Assembly: GCA_005882275.1 (NCBI GenBank)
Contig: VBAK01000136.1
Location: 1 to 36,103 of the forward strand
Direction of reading: 5' to 3'
Length of the DNA stretch: 36,103 nucleotides
Origin: Candidatus Segetimicrobium genomatis
GTDB taxonomy: Bacteria; Sysuimicrobiota; Sysuimicrobiia; Sysuimicrobiales; Segetimicrobiaceae
Shown: piece after piece, positions 23,679 through 33,044 of the stretch
How positions within the stretch are numbered: position 1 is the first letter of the stretch
Layout: each line of letters begins with the position of its first letter
Position numbers and translations under genes: made by a program
The notes under the pieces: model-generated
Databases searched by the model: none
Told to the model about the DNA's origin: nothing
Seen by the model: only the letters and a program-made list of their open reading frames with translations

Positions 23679-24758
23679 TCAGCAGGGGCCCGTCCCGTGA
23701 GGGATGCCGTTGCACAGCTGGCCTTTGCCGATCGAGCCGTCCTGGATCAGGACCGCCATGTTGGTCCGATCGACCACGATCGGCCTGAGGGGCGCCCAGG
23801 GCACGTTCACCATCCCGTTGTTCACCGTCTTGCCGTTGGGGAACAGACTCTCCGGCGGCTTCCGGCCCCTGACGAGCGCGGCGGCGATCTGGGCGGCCTT
23901 GTCGGCTTCCTCGCGGAGTGAGCGCCACACGGTCATGCTCTGAGTCCCCCGGAGGATGCGCTGGTCGGCGGCCAGGGTGGCGTCGAGCCCGGTGATCGGG
24001 ATCTTCCCGGCGAGGCCCTGCGCCTGCAGCGCGGCGATGATGCCCCCGGCCATCCCGTCGTTGGCGGACAGGATGCCCTGGACGTTGTTGCTGTGCTGGG
24101 TCAGGATCTGCTCCATTTCCTGCTGCGCCTTCGACGGGTCCCAGCCGGGCGTCCAGACGTTGCCGATCTGCGTTCGTTTGCCGGACTTGAACAGCGGATC
24201 GAGCACGCTCATGTAGCCCGTGTTGAAGAGATGGGCGTTGTCGTCGGTCGGGGACCCATTCACGACCGCGATGTTGTCGCCTGTTTTCGTGTGCGACTCG
24301 AGCCAGCGTCCCTGGAGCCTGCCGACGTCCACGCCGTCCACCGAGACGTAGTAGTCGACCGGACTGTTCTTGATCAGGCGGTCGTAGGCGATCACCGGCA
24401 CCTTGCTCTTGCCGGCCTCCTTCACGATCGCGGCGGCCGCGACCTGGTCGACCGGAATCACCACCAGCACCCTGGCGCCGTTGGTGAGCGCCGCCTCGGC
24501 CTGCGACTGCTGGCGGGACTGGTCATTGAGCGCGTTCACCACGTCGACCTTGACGTTCGCCGCGTACTTCTTCATCGACTCGGTGAAAAACGGCTTGTCC
24601 TGCTCCTCCCAGCGGGCGGTCACGTTCTCGGGCAGCAGGAACGTCACCGTGCCTCCGCCGGCCTGCCCGCGCGCGCTCCCGCTTGCAAACGGAGCAAGCA
24701 TGACCCCCAGCAATCCCATCACGATCAGCGCGCTCTTGCACATCCGTCGTCCACTCAC
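23679..24758 (-). CDS. Sugar-binding protein of the RbsC/XylH-type importer
   Basis: This is 359 residues from GTG 24758, which is 6 bases behind GGGGGGA; a GTG at 24764 is too close to that site. The N-terminus has a signal peptide (SALIVMGLLGVMLAPF then SARGQA). The body is an XylF-like periplasmic-binding fold: VNALNDQSRQQSQAEAAL, IPVDQVAAAAI, SVDGVDVGRLQ, ILSANDGMAGGIIAAL. The match to XylF favours a pentose, probably xylose, but the ligand is not proven. The gene is divergent from the PEP mutase-like gene, with about 100 bp between them and no convincing promoter found. Confidence 0.88.
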   Translation of the reverse strand: MSGRRMCKSALIVMGLLGVMLAPFASGSARGQAGGGTVTFLLPENVTARWEEQDKPFFTESMKKYAANVKVDVVNALNDQSRQQSQAEAALTNGARVLVVIPVDQVAAAAIVKEAGKSKVPVIAYDRLIKNSPVDYYVSVDGVDVGRLQGRWLESHTKTGDNIAVVNGSPTDDNAHLFNTGYMSVLDPLFKSGKRTQIGNVWTPGWDPSKAQQEMEQILTQHSNNVQGILSANDGMAGGIIAALQAQGLAGKIPITGLDATLAADQRILRGTQSMTVWRSLREEADKAAQIAAALVRGRKPPESLFPNGKTVNNGMVNVPWAPLRPIVVDRTNMAVLIQDGSIGKGQLCNGIPHGTGPC

Positions 24759-24866
24759 GGCCACTCCCCCCTCGTCCTCGCAGGATCTGACTCCCCCACA
24801 TCAATAAACAACGCTTAGGCCGGAACGAGAGGTTCTCCTGCGGTCATCGGCGAACGCACGGGTGCC

Positions 24867-25712
24867 GTGCCCACGACCGCCGAGAAGCGCCGCATCTTCC
24901 GTCGGCTCCACGAGTCCGGCTGCTTCGTCATCCCCAATCCGTGGGACGCCGGCTCCGCGCGGTACCTGCAGCACCTCGGGTTCAAGGCGCTCGCGACCAC
25001 GAGCTCCGGCGCCGCGTTCTCGATGGGGCTCCCCGACGCCGACTGGGCGCTGACCCGCGATCCCATGCTCGCCCACATCCGCGCCATCGTGGAGGCGTCC
25101 GATCTGCCGGTGAACGCCGATTTCGAATCGGGGTACGCGGACGCGCCGGCGGCGCTGGCCGAGAACGTGCGGCTGTGCGTCGAGACCGGCGTGGCGGGGC
25201 TGTCGATCGAGGATTCCACCGGAGAGGCGTCAAGGCCGCTCTATGCGTTCGACCTGGCCGTGGCCCGCATCCGCGCCGCGCGCGCCGCCATCGACCGGGC
25301 CGGCGGGGACGTGCTGCTGGTCGGCCGGACGGAGGGCTTCATCGCCGGCGTCCCCGACCTCGACGAGGCGATCCGGCGGCTCACAGCCTACGCGTCGGCC
25401 GGCGCCGACTGCCTCTACGCCCCCGGCATCCGCACGCGCGAGCAGATCGCGGCGGTCGTCGACGCCGTCGCCCCGAAGCCGGTCAACCTGCTCATCGGCG
25501 GCCCCATGGGGTTGACCGTCGGCGACGCGGCCGGCCTCGGCGTGCGCCGGATCAGCGTCGGCGGCGCGCTCGCGCGCGCGGCCTGGGGCGGATTCATCCG
25601 CGCGGCGCAGGGACTCGCCTCCGGGACGTTCGACGCCTTCGCCGGCGCGGCGTCCGGCGGCGAGCTCAACCGGCTGTTTACCGAGGATGTAAAACGGCGA
25701 TCGCGATCGTGA
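24867..25712 (+). CDS. PEP mutase/isocitrate lyase superfamily enzyme
   Basis: This 281-residue TIM-barrel protein opens with FVIPNPWDAGSARYLQ, and has TTSSGAAFSMGLPDAD and the Mg-binding DFESGYAD (Asp85). The region where isocitrate and methylisocitrate lyases carry the KKCGH active-site loop reads SIEDSTGEASRP instead, so the catalytic Cys is absent and lyase activity of that kind is unlikely. Relatives include phosphonopyruvate hydrolase, oxaloacetate decarboxylase and uncharacterised enzymes. GTG start; no ribosome site better than GAGAGG is evident. Confidence 0.82.
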   Translation: MPTTAEKRRIFRRLHESGCFVIPNPWDAGSARYLQHLGFKALATTSSGAAFSMGLPDADWALTRDPMLAHIRAIVEASDLPVNADFESGYADAPAALAENVRLCVETGVAGLSIEDSTGEASRPLYAFDLAVARIRAARAAIDRAGGDVLLVGRTEGFIAGVPDLDEAIRRLTAYASAGADCLYAPGIRTREQIAAVVDAVAPKPVNLLIGGPMGLTVGDAAGLGVRRISVGGALARAAWGGFIRAAQGLASGTFDAFAGAASGGELNRLFTEDVKRRSRS

Positions 25713-25737
25713 ACCCGGCTCGGGCCGCCCGGCCCGC

Positions 25738-26349
25738 CTAGGCGCTCACCCGCGGCATCCAGGCCGGCCGGGTGGCTTCGAAGCGCGTGATCTCGCGCTC
25801 GTGCTGCAGGGTGAGGCCGATCGCATCGAGCCCGTTGAGCAGGCAGTGCTTCTTGAACGCGTCGATCTCGAACTTATCCCGGCGCCCGAATCCGTCCGTC
25901 ACGGTCTGCGCCTCGAGGTCCACGGTCAGCTGGTAGCCCTCGCGCGTGCCGGCGGCATCCATGATCTGCCGGACCCGAGCTTCGGGCAGGACGACCGTCA
26001 GGAGGCCGTTCTGGGCCGCGTTCTCGGCGAAGATGTCCGCGAATGAGGGCGCGACGATCACCTTGAACCCGTAGTCCTGCAGCGCCCAGGGAGCGTGCTC
26101 CCGGGAGGAGCCGCAGCCGAAGTTCCGGCCGGCGACCAGGATCGTGCCATCGCGGTACTGGGGCTTGTTCAGCACGAACTCCGGGTTGGGCTTCCCATCG
26201 GGGAGGAACCGTTTGCTGTAGAAGAGGAACTGCCCGTACCCCGTCCGCTCGATCCGCTTGAGCGTCTGAGCCGGAACGATCAGATCCGTGTTCACGTCCG
26301 GCTGGTCGAACGGAACGACGACGCCCGCGTGCGCCTTGAATGGCTCCAC
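25738..26349 (-). CDS. leuD: 3-isopropylmalate dehydratase small subunit
   Basis: This 203-residue protein is the swivelling domain of isopropylmalate isomerase in leucine synthesis. It opens with VVPFDQPDVNTDLIVP and carries the substrate-loop motif GRNFGCGSSREHAPWAL. GTG start lies 4 bp after the leuC stop, so the two are made together. Length matches the long form paired with bacterial LeuC. Confidence 0.95.
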   Translation of the reverse strand: MEPFKAHAGVVVPFDQPDVNTDLIVPAQTLKRIERTGYGQFLFYSKRFLPDGKPNPEFVLNKPQYRDGTILVAGRNFGCGSSREHAPWALQDYGFKVIVAPSFADIFAENAAQNGLLTVVLPEARVRQIMDAAGTREGYQLTVDLEAQTVTDGFGRRDKFEIDAFKKHCLLNGLDAIGLTLQHEREITRFEATRPAWMPRVSA

Positions 26350-26353
26350 GCCG

Positions 26354-27760
26354 CTACACCCTCCACTCCCTGATGTCGACGAAGTGCCCCTCGATCGCCG
26401 CCGCCGCCGCCATCGGCGGGCTGACCAGGTGCGTCCGGCCCCCGGGGCCCTGCCGCCCCTCGAAGTTGCGGTTGGAGGTCGACGCGCAGCGCTCCCCGGG
26501 GCCCAGGATATCCGGATTCATCCCGAGGCACATCGAGCACCCGGCCTCCCGCCACTCGAAGCCGGCGCTCTTGAACACGCGGTCCAACCCCTCGCGCTCC
26601 GCGGCCGCCTTGACCTGCTGGGAGCCGGGGACGACCATGGCCCGGACCTTCGCGTGCACCCTGCGGCCGGCCACGACGCGGGCCGCCGCCCGGAGGTCTT
26701 CGAGCCGGGAGTTCGTGCACGAGCCGATGAACACCCGGTCGATGACGATGTCCTGGATCGGCACCCCGGGCCTGAGGGCCATGTATTGCAGCGCGCGCTC
26801 GATCGCCTTCCGCGCCTGCGGGTCGGCGTGGGAGGCGGGATCGGGCACGCGGCCCGTCACCGGCTCCGACTGCGACGGATTGGTCCCCCACGTCACATAG
26901 GGTTCGAGCGTCTCGGCGTTCATCTGGACGCGCGTGTCGTAGGTCGCGCCCGGATCGGTCGGCAGGGTCTTCCAGTAGGCCAGCGCCTCGTCCCAGGCTC
27001 GTCCGGCCGGGGCAAACGGCCGGCCGTTCACGTAGGCGAAGGTGGTCTCGTCCGGGGCCACCAGCCCGGCCCGGGCGCCGCCTTCGATCGTCATGTTGCA
27101 GACCGTAAGCCGGCCTTCCATGGAAAGCCCGCGGATCGTCGACCCGGTGTACTCGATGATGTGGCCGATCCCGCCGCCCACCCCGAAGCGCCGGATCACC
27201 CCGAGGATCAGGTCCTTGGGCGTGGTCCCGAGCGGCAGCTCGCCGTCGACCCGGACCTCCATGGTCTTGGGCCGCCGCTGGGGAAGGATCTGGCTCGCCA
27301 GCACGTGCTCCACCTCGGAGGTCCCGATGCCGAACGCGAGCGCCCCGAGCGCTCCGTGGGTGGCCGTGTGGCTGTCCCCGCAGACGATGAGCAGGCCGGG
27401 CTGGGTCAACCCGAGCTCCGGGCCGATGATGTGGACGATGCCCTGCCGCCGGCTGAGCAGGCCCTCGAGCCGGATGCCGAACTCCCGGCAGTTCCGCTCC
27501 AGGGCCTCGATCTGCAGCCTGCTGATCGGATCGGTGATCGGCTCCGTGCGGGGAGTCGTCGGCACGTTGTGGTCGAGGGTGGCAAACGTCAGGTCCGGCC
27601 GCCGCACCTTCCGCCCGTGCAGCCGCAGGCCCTCGAAGGCCTGGGGCGACGTCACTTCGTGCACGAGGTGGAGATCGACGTAGAGCCGATCGGGCTCGCC
27701 GGGGTGGCTGCGCACGACGTGGGCGTCCCAGATCTTGTCGATCAGCGTCCGCGGCGTCAC
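26354..27760 (-). CDS. leuC: 3-isopropylmalate dehydratase large subunit
   Basis: This 468-residue aconitase-superfamily enzyme converts 2- to 3-isopropylmalate. The three [4Fe-4S] cysteines lie in IGSCTNSR and [17 protein letters not shown] and [14 protein letters not shown] are the usual active-site stretches. GTG start overlaps the stop of the YkuK-like gene (GTGA). No leuA or leuB is in the window. Confidence 0.96.
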   Translation of the reverse strand: MTPRTLIDKIWDAHVVRSHPGEPDRLYVDLHLVHEVTSPQAFEGLRLHGRKVRRPDLTFATLDHNVPTTPRTEPITDPISRLQIEALERNCREFGIRLEGLLSRRQGIVHIIGPELGLTQPGLLIVCGDSHTATHGALGALAFGIGTSEVEHVLASQILPQRRPKTMEVRVDGELPLGTTPKDLILGVIRRFGVGGGIGHIIEYTGSTIRGLSMEGRLTVCNMTIEGGARAGLVAPDETTFAYVNGRPFAPAGRAWDEALAYWKTLPTDPGATYDTRVQMNAETLEPYVTWGTNPSQSEPVTGRVPDPASHADPQARKAIERALQYMALRPGVPIQDIVIDRVFIGSCTNSRLEDLRAAARVVAGRRVHAKVRAMVVPGSQQVKAAAEREGLDRVFKSAGFEWREAGCSMCLGMNPDILGPGERCASTSNRNFEGRQGPGGRTHLVSPPMAAAAAIEGHFVDIREWRV

Positions 27761-28431
27761 GGTCCCCCCTTGCTCCCGGAGCCGCTCTTCGGGCCGGCGG
27801 CCCCCGAAGAGACGCCGGCGCTTCCAGAGCCCGCGCCGTCCTTGGAGGCCCCGGCGCCCTGCGATCCGCCGGACGGCCCAGATCCGCCGATTGGCTGAGT
27901 TCCGCCGGCGCCGCCGGACCCCCCGGCGGCCGCCACACGCGCGCGGTCCGCGAGGCGGAGCTTCCCGGTCTCGCGGTCCGCGACCTTGCTCGCTCCGTAA
28001 CTGTCGGGCTTGGTGATCGCCGCGTACCCGCTGCCCTGGACCATCCCGACGACCTCCCGGATGATGCGCTTGGTCTCTCCGCGGTCGCCGACGTCGAGGT
28101 GGATCTCCACCGCGAGCTCACTGAACCCGTTCTTGGCCAGCTGCGCGCTGACCTGGCTCGCGGTCTCCAGGCTGAGCGAGGTCTCGTAGAGAATGCGCTG
28201 GCGGAGGCTCTCGATCTTGCGGTTGCGGAACTTGTGGTAGAAGTACCGGCCGCCGTGGCCCACCCGGTGGATGATCACCGCCGTGACAAAGCACGTATCG
28301 TCGCCCAGGAGCGAGTCGGTGCCGATGATCACGTTGTAACTCTGCGTGGGCTCCTCGTGCATGTAGTCCACGAGGTGCTTGAACATCCGCTCGAAGCTGA
28401 GCTTGCCGTGGGTTGGGCTGATGAATTCCAT
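27757..28431 (-). CDS. YkuK/DUF458 RNase H-like protein with Gly/Ser tail
   Basis: This 224-residue protein has residues 1-158 matching the DUF458 family: [29 protein letters not shown] and IHLDVGDRG, an RNase H-like fold of unknown role, linked in Bacillus to YkuK. Residues about 160-224 are an added low-complexity tail rich in Gly, Ser and Ala ([16 protein letters not shown]), not seen in the family core. It is promoter-proximal and coupled to leuC by a GTGA overlap, an odd pairing. Confidence 0.82.
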   Translation of the reverse strand: MEFISPTHGKLSFERMFKHLVDYMHEEPTQSYNVIIGTDSLLGDDTCFVTAVIIHRVGHGGRYFYHKFRNRKIESLRQRILYETSLSLETASQVSAQLAKNGFSELAVEIHLDVGDRGETKRIIREVVGMVQGSGYAAITKPDSYGASKVADRETGKLRLADRARVAAAGGSGGAGGTQPIGGSGPSGGSQGAGASKDGAGSGSAGVSSGAAGPKSGSGSKGGP

Positions 28432-28448
28432 AGACTCTCCTGGCCCTC

Positions 28449-28478
28449 AGTATACCCAAAGCCCGCGGGGCTGAGCAA
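28449..28478 (-). promoter_or_regulatory. Promoter of the ykuK-leuC-leuD operon
   Basis: Minus strand TTGCTC (28478-28473), 18 bp, then TATACT (28454-28449). Transcription would begin near 28442, about 10 bases before the ATG, which has GGAGAG close by. No leucine leader peptide fits in so short a leader. Confidence 0.6.
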
Positions 28479-28517
28479 GGCACGACCGAGCCTCGCCGCC
28501 GGCGCCGGCGCGCCGGG

Positions 28518-30248
28518 CTAGGCGTACGGCGCCTTCGCGAGCTCCTCGCCCAGCGCGCGGGCGAGCGGCGCCACCGTCTCCTCGTCGAAGGCGAGCCGCG
28601 CCCCTGCGGCTTCGAACAGCTGGGGGAGCGGCCGGGCGCCTCCCAGGGCCAGCGCGGACCGGTAGCGCGCCACGGCTTCGCCGGCGTTCGCGCGCGTCGC
28701 GTGCAGCCAGATTTGCAGCGCCCCCATCTGGGCGACGCCGTACTCGATGTAATAGAACGGGACCTGGAACACATGCAGCTGCGCATGCCAGTAGTAGGCC
28801 AGCGCGTCCTCGTACCCCGACCAGTCCAGCCAGCGGCTGAAGCGTCGATAAGTGCCGACCCAAGCGTCCCGACGCTCCTGGGGGGTATGCTCGGGATGCG
28901 TATAGAGCCAGTGCTGGAACGCGTCGATCGTCGCGATCCACGGCATCCCCTTCGGCATCAGGATCCCGTCGAGCAGCTCGCGGAGGGCGCGGCGGGCGTC
29001 GGCGGCGCGCGGATAGATCGTCCCGAGGTAGGGCGCCGTCAGGAGCTCCATGCCCATCGAGGCGACCTCGGCGAACTCCAGCGGCGCGGACCGGTAGGCG
29101 AGCAGGGGCTCCTCGCGCGCGGCGATGGCGTGAAACGCGTGGCCGCCCTCGTGCAGCAGGGTGCGGACGTCCTCGGAGGGGGCGACGTTCAGGAAGATGA
29201 AGGGCCACCGGCGCTCGGCGAGGGTCTGCTGGTACCCGCCGGGCGCCTTCCCCTTCCGCCGGTCCAGGTCGAGCAGCCCCTGCTCGCGCATGAACCGGAA
29301 GTGCTCGCCGAACTCCGGCAGCACCATCCGGAACGCCGCCTCGCAGCGGTCGAGCAGCTCCTCCGTCCGATCGAACTCGGGCAGCGGCGGGCGGCGCAGC
29401 GGATCGGCCTCCAGATCCCACGGCCGCAGCGTGCCCACGCCGAGGAGGCGCTGTCGCTCCCGGGCCACCTGATCCGCGAGCGGCGTGAACTGCGCCTCCA
29501 CCGCCGCGTGAAATCGGAAGCACTCGTCCGGCCCGTAGTCGAAACGCTCGCGGGCGCGGAAGGCGTAGTCCCGATACGACGCGAAGCCGGCGTTTCGGGC
29601 GATCCGCACGCGGACCTCCCGCAGCCGGTCGAAGAGGTCCTCGAGTGCGTCCCGGTCTCGGAGCATACGCTCCGTGCCGAGGGTCCAGGCCTCCTGCCGG
29701 ACCGCGCGGTCCGGATCCTGCCGGTACCTGGCCAGCTCCTGAAGGGTATGCTCCCTCCCGCGGTAGACGACGGTCATCGTGCCCCGCAGCTTCTGGTACT
29801 GCTGCGCCAGCTCGGCTTCCGTCACCTGGAGCGGCAGGTTCTCCTCGCGGTAGAGGCCGACCCGGTTCTCGATCCGTCGATCGAAGAGGCGGTAGTACGG
29901 CGGGAGCGCGCGGCGGTGCGGGTTCTTCACGTACGCCTCGTCCAGCCGGTGGCTCAGCTGCTTCCACCGGGGACCGATCTCCCTGATGAACTGGAGATAG
30001 GCCTGCTCCCGCTGCGGATCGTCGGTCTGGGAGGTCATCGCGATGTAGCGGCGGGACCCTTCCTCGGAGATCCACGCGGCGAGCTCGCCGGCGTCCTGGA
30101 GGCACCGCTCGAGCCCCTCGGGGGAATCCGGCGCCCGCGCGGCCAGGGCGCTGCCGAGCCGCTCGATCTCGTCCCACTGCCCCGCGCTGGCGTCCGCGGG
30201 CACGAACCGGCGGGGAAACGACTTTCGCGGGTCAACCGGCTGGGGCAT
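28518..30248 (-). CDS. M3-family oligoendopeptidase
   Basis: This 576-residue zinc metallopeptidase has the HEGGHAFHA motif (HExxH) in TLLHEGGHAFHAIAA and the third-ligand helix EFAEVASMGMELL. Family members cut short peptides in the cytoplasm, and no signal peptide is seen. It is 15 bp downstream of recR on the same strand and probably ends the dnaX operon. Confidence 0.92.
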   Translation of the reverse strand: MPQPVDPRKSFPRRFVPADASAGQWDEIERLGSALAARAPDSPEGLERCLQDAGELAAWISEEGSRRYIAMTSQTDDPQREQAYLQFIREIGPRWKQLSHRLDEAYVKNPHRRALPPYYRLFDRRIENRVGLYREENLPLQVTEAELAQQYQKLRGTMTVVYRGREHTLQELARYRQDPDRAVRQEAWTLGTERMLRDRDALEDLFDRLREVRVRIARNAGFASYRDYAFRARERFDYGPDECFRFHAAVEAQFTPLADQVARERQRLLGVGTLRPWDLEADPLRRPPLPEFDRTEELLDRCEAAFRMVLPEFGEHFRFMREQGLLDLDRRKGKAPGGYQQTLAERRWPFIFLNVAPSEDVRTLLHEGGHAFHAIAAREEPLLAYRSAPLEFAEVASMGMELLTAPYLGTIYPRAADARRALRELLDGILMPKGMPWIATIDAFQHWLYTHPEHTPQERRDAWVGTYRRFSRWLDWSGYEDALAYYWHAQLHVFQVPFYYIEYGVAQMGALQIWLHATRANAGEAVARYRSALALGGARPLPQLFEAAGARLAFDEETVAPLARALGEELAKAPYA

Positions 30249-30263
30249 CGGCGGGCGTCCCGG

Positions 30264-30863
30264 CTACAGTTCCCGGCGGCCCTCCAGCGCCCGCGCCAGC
30301 GTGACCTCGTCGGCGTATTCGAGGTCCCCACCCACCGGGAGGCCGTGGGCAATGCGGGTCACCTTCACGCCGAGCGGCTTGATGACTTTGGCGAGATAGA
30401 GGGCCGTCGCCTCCCCCTCGACGCGGGGGTTGGTGGCCACGATCAGCTCGCGCACCGTCCCTCCTGCCAGGCGACGCAGCAGCTCGGCGATGCGGAGATC
30501 ATCGGGCCCGATCCCATCGAGCGGCGAGATCGCCCCCTGCAGCACGTGATAGAGCCCCCGGAACTCCCGGGTCCGCTCCATCGCGGCGACGTCGCGGGGA
30601 TTCTCGACGACGCAGATCACCGACTGATCGCGCTTCGAGTCTGTGCAGACCTCGCACGGATCGGTTTCGGTGATGTTCGCGCAGACCGAGCAGTAGCGGA
30701 TGCGCCGCTTTGCCTCGAGGATGGCCGACGCCAGCGCCTCCGCATCCTCCGCCGGCATCGCGAGCATGTAAAATGCCAGGCGTTGGGCGGTCTTGGGGCC
30801 AACCGTGGGAAGCTTGCTCAGCTCCTCGATGAGGCGGACGAGGGGAGGGGCGAAGGAAAACAT
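30264..30863 (-). CDS. recR: Recombination mediator RecR
   Basis: This 199-residue protein has an N-terminal helix-hairpin-helix ([15 protein letters not shown]), a four-cysteine zinc finger [16 protein letters not shown], and a TOPRIM domain ([31 protein letters not shown]). It loads RecA at gaps together with RecO/RecF. The order dnaX, ybaB, recR is widely conserved and supports the call. Confidence 0.97.
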   Translation of the reverse strand: MFSFAPPLVRLIEELSKLPTVGPKTAQRLAFYMLAMPAEDAEALASAILEAKRRIRYCSVCANITETDPCEVCTDSKRDQSVICVVENPRDVAAMERTREFRGLYHVLQGAISPLDGIGPDDLRIAELLRRLAGGTVRELIVATNPRVEGEATALYLAKVIKPLGVKVTRIAHGLPVGGDLEYADEVTLARALEGRREL

Positions 30864-30870
30864 CCGGGCG

Positions 30871-31194
30871 TCAGGCGCCCAGGCCGGGGAGCCCCGGAAT
30901 CTGCATGCCTCCGGTGACGGCCTTCATCCGCTCGGCGGCGCGGTCCCGCGCCTTCCGCAGCGCCTCCCCGGCGGCGGCCAGGATGAGATCCTGCAGCATC
31001 GTGACATCGGAAGGGTCCACCACGCTGGGGTCGATCGCAATCTCGACGAGGTCGCCCTGACCCGTCGCGACGGCCCGGACCACGCCCCCGCCCGAACTGG
31101 CCTCGATCCGCTCCCCGGCCAGCTCCTCCTGCACCCGGGCCATCTCCTTCTGCAGTTCCTGCACCTGCTTGAGCATCTTCTGCATGTTGAACAT
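30871..31194 (-). CDS. ybaB: YbaB/EbfC nucleoid-associated protein
   Basis: This is 107 residues from ATG 31194 behind GGAGAG (GTG 31206 is a weaker alternative). It begins [20 protein letters not shown], a coiled coil, and continues with [20 protein letters not shown], all family features. It binds DNA as a dimer. It sits between dnaX and recR with gaps of 42 and 7 bp. Confidence 0.93.
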   Translation of the reverse strand: MFNMQKMLKQVQELQKEMARVQEELAGERIEASSGGGVVRAVATGQGDLVEIAIDPSVVDPSDVTMLQDLILAAAGEALRKARDRAAERMKAVTGGMQIPGLPGLGA

Positions 31195-31236
31195 GCATCT
31201 CTCCACTCCCGCTGAGCCTCGCGCGCGCGGCGCCGG

Positions 31237-32973
31237 CTACTCGGGCTGACGGATCTCCTGCACCGGGTTGCCGAACCGGCGCACGGCCTCCTGCACGAGC
31301 GCATCGCCCGTCGGGGGGGCCGCCGCAGGCGGAGTCCCCGGCGCGGTGGCCGCCGTTGGGGCGCCCGCCGCCGGAGCGCCGGGCAGGGCGCCGGCATCCC
31401 CCAGCACCGGCCGGAGCCGGAGCGGTGCTCCGAGCACCGTCCCCAGCAGCTCTTCAACGAGCCGCCGGTTCTTGTCATCGCGAAGGTTCTCCAGGTGGAA
31501 CTTGTGCCGGACCGCCAGCACGAGATCGTTCCCCTCGACGGCCTGCGGGGCGCTCTCCAGCAGGAACGCGTGGACCGAGCGGGTCCGCTGCTTCACGGCG
31601 TCCATGAGCCGCTCCCACCGGGCGCGGACGATCTCGATATCGATGCGGGCAAGCGGCTGCCCGGGGGACGCGCCCTCGGCGCCCGCGGACGCGGGAAGCG
31701 CAGCCTCCACGGCGTCGGCCCCGCCCTGCGGCCCGCGGTCCCGAGGTGCGCGCCTCGAAGGCGGCGCCGCGTCGGGCTTTCGGGCCGGGGGGCGCTCGAC
31801 ATCCGGCGCCTTGGCCGCGGCTTCGCGGCCCTCCGGATGCTCCAGGGCCTCGAGCCGCGCCGCCAGCCCATCGATCGAGGCGTCCATTTCCGGACGGCTC
31901 AGCTTCAACAACGCCATCTCCAGCACGACCCTGGGTTGGGTGGCGAACCGGGCCTCGGCTTCCGCGGCCGTCAGAATCCGGATCTTCTGGAGGATCGCCC
32001 CAGGGGCGAGGCGGGCGCTCTGGGCGCGGAGGACCGCGAGCCGGCTTTCGCCGGTCTCCACGATGTCCTGCGGGTCCCGGACGACCGCGACCACGAGCAG
32101 GTCGCGGAAATGCTCCACCAGGCTGCGCAGGATCTGCCGGACATCCCGTCCCTCCGCGATCACCCGATTGGCGATCTCGAGGCACGCGGCCGCGTCGCCG
32201 GCGATCACCGCGTCGGTCACTTGCTGGGCCACGTCCTCCTCGATCAGTCCCAGGACCGACAGCACATCGGCCTTGGTGATCCGCCCCTGACAGAACGCGC
32301 TGAGCTGATCCAGCACGCTCTCCGCGTCGCGCAGGGCGCCGTCGGCGCTCCGGGCGATCAGCTGCAGCGCCTCGTCGTCGACGGTGATGCCTTCGCTGGC
32401 GGCGATCGTCCTCAGCCGATCGACGATCGCGGCCTGCGGAATGCGCCGGAAATCGAATCGCTGCGTCCGCGAGGTGATCGTCGCCGGCAGCCGGTGCGGT
32501 TCGGTCGTCACCAGGATGAACACGGCGTGCGGGGGCGGCTCCTCCAGCGTCTTCAGCAGCGCGTTCGCCGCCTCCGCGGTCAGCATGTGGGCCTCATCGA
32601 TGATGTACACTTTGGACCGGCCCTCCACCGGAACGAGCTTGACCTTCTCCCGGAGGTCCCGGATCTCGTCGATGCCCCGGTTGCTCGCGGCATCGATCTC
32701 GATCACGTCCAACGACACCCCGCCGCCGATGGCCCGGCAGGCGGCGCAGACGTTGCACGGCGTCGCGGTCGGTCCGCGCTCGCAGTTCAGCGCCCTGGCC
32801 AGGATCCGCGCGGTCGTCGTCTTCCCCGTTCCGCGATGCCCGCTGAACAGGTAGGCGTGGACGATGCGGTTCGCCGTGATCGCATTCGCCAGCGTCCGGG
32901 TCACGCGATCCTGTCCGATCACGTCTGCAAACGTCTGGGGCCGCCATTTCCGGTAGAAAGAAACGTGGGACAC
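31237..32973 (-). CDS. dnaX: DNA polymerase III subunits gamma/tau
   Basis: This is 578 residues from GTG 32973, behind GAGGTGA, giving MSHVSFYRKWRPQTFADVIG. An ATG at 33003 adds 10 residues and is less likely. Walker A GHRGTGKT at 45-52, zinc cysteines 64, 73, 76 and 79, and YIIDEAHM mark the clamp-loader ATPase. The second half is Ala/Pro/Arg-rich before a final conserved domain (RWERLMDAVKQRTRSVHAFL). No run of A's typical of programmed frameshifting is visible, so probably only tau is made. Confidence 0.95.
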   Translation of the reverse strand: MSHVSFYRKWRPQTFADVIGQDRVTRTLANAITANRIVHAYLFSGHRGTGKTTTARILARALNCERGPTATPCNVCAACRAIGGGVSLDVIEIDAASNRGIDEIRDLREKVKLVPVEGRSKVYIIDEAHMLTAEAANALLKTLEEPPPHAVFILVTTEPHRLPATITSRTQRFDFRRIPQAAIVDRLRTIAASEGITVDDEALQLIARSADGALRDAESVLDQLSAFCQGRITKADVLSVLGLIEEDVAQQVTDAVIAGDAAACLEIANRVIAEGRDVRQILRSLVEHFRDLLVVAVVRDPQDIVETGESRLAVLRAQSARLAPGAILQKIRILTAAEAEARFATQPRVVLEMALLKLSRPEMDASIDGLAARLEALEHPEGREAAAKAPDVERPPARKPDAAPPSRRAPRDRGPQGGADAVEAALPASAGAEGASPGQPLARIDIEIVRARWERLMDAVKQRTRSVHAFLLESAPQAVEGNDLVLAVRHKFHLENLRDDKNRRLVEELLGTVLGAPLRLRPVLGDAGALPGAPAAGAPTAATAPGTPPAAAPPTGDALVQEAVRRFGNPVQEIRQPE

Positions 32974-33044
32974 AGGGGTCACCTCACGCAGGGCTCGGGT
33001 CATATTCGGCGAACCTTTGGGGCACTCCTGGAGGTGTAGGCATC

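Noticed and set aside
28701..30917. Plus-strand open frame of 738 codons
   Set aside because: Antisense to the M3 peptidase and recR; Pro/Arg/Leu-rich composition with no family pattern.
31237..32973. Programmed frameshift in dnaX for a gamma product
   Set aside because: No A-rich slippery heptamer with a downstream stem was visible.
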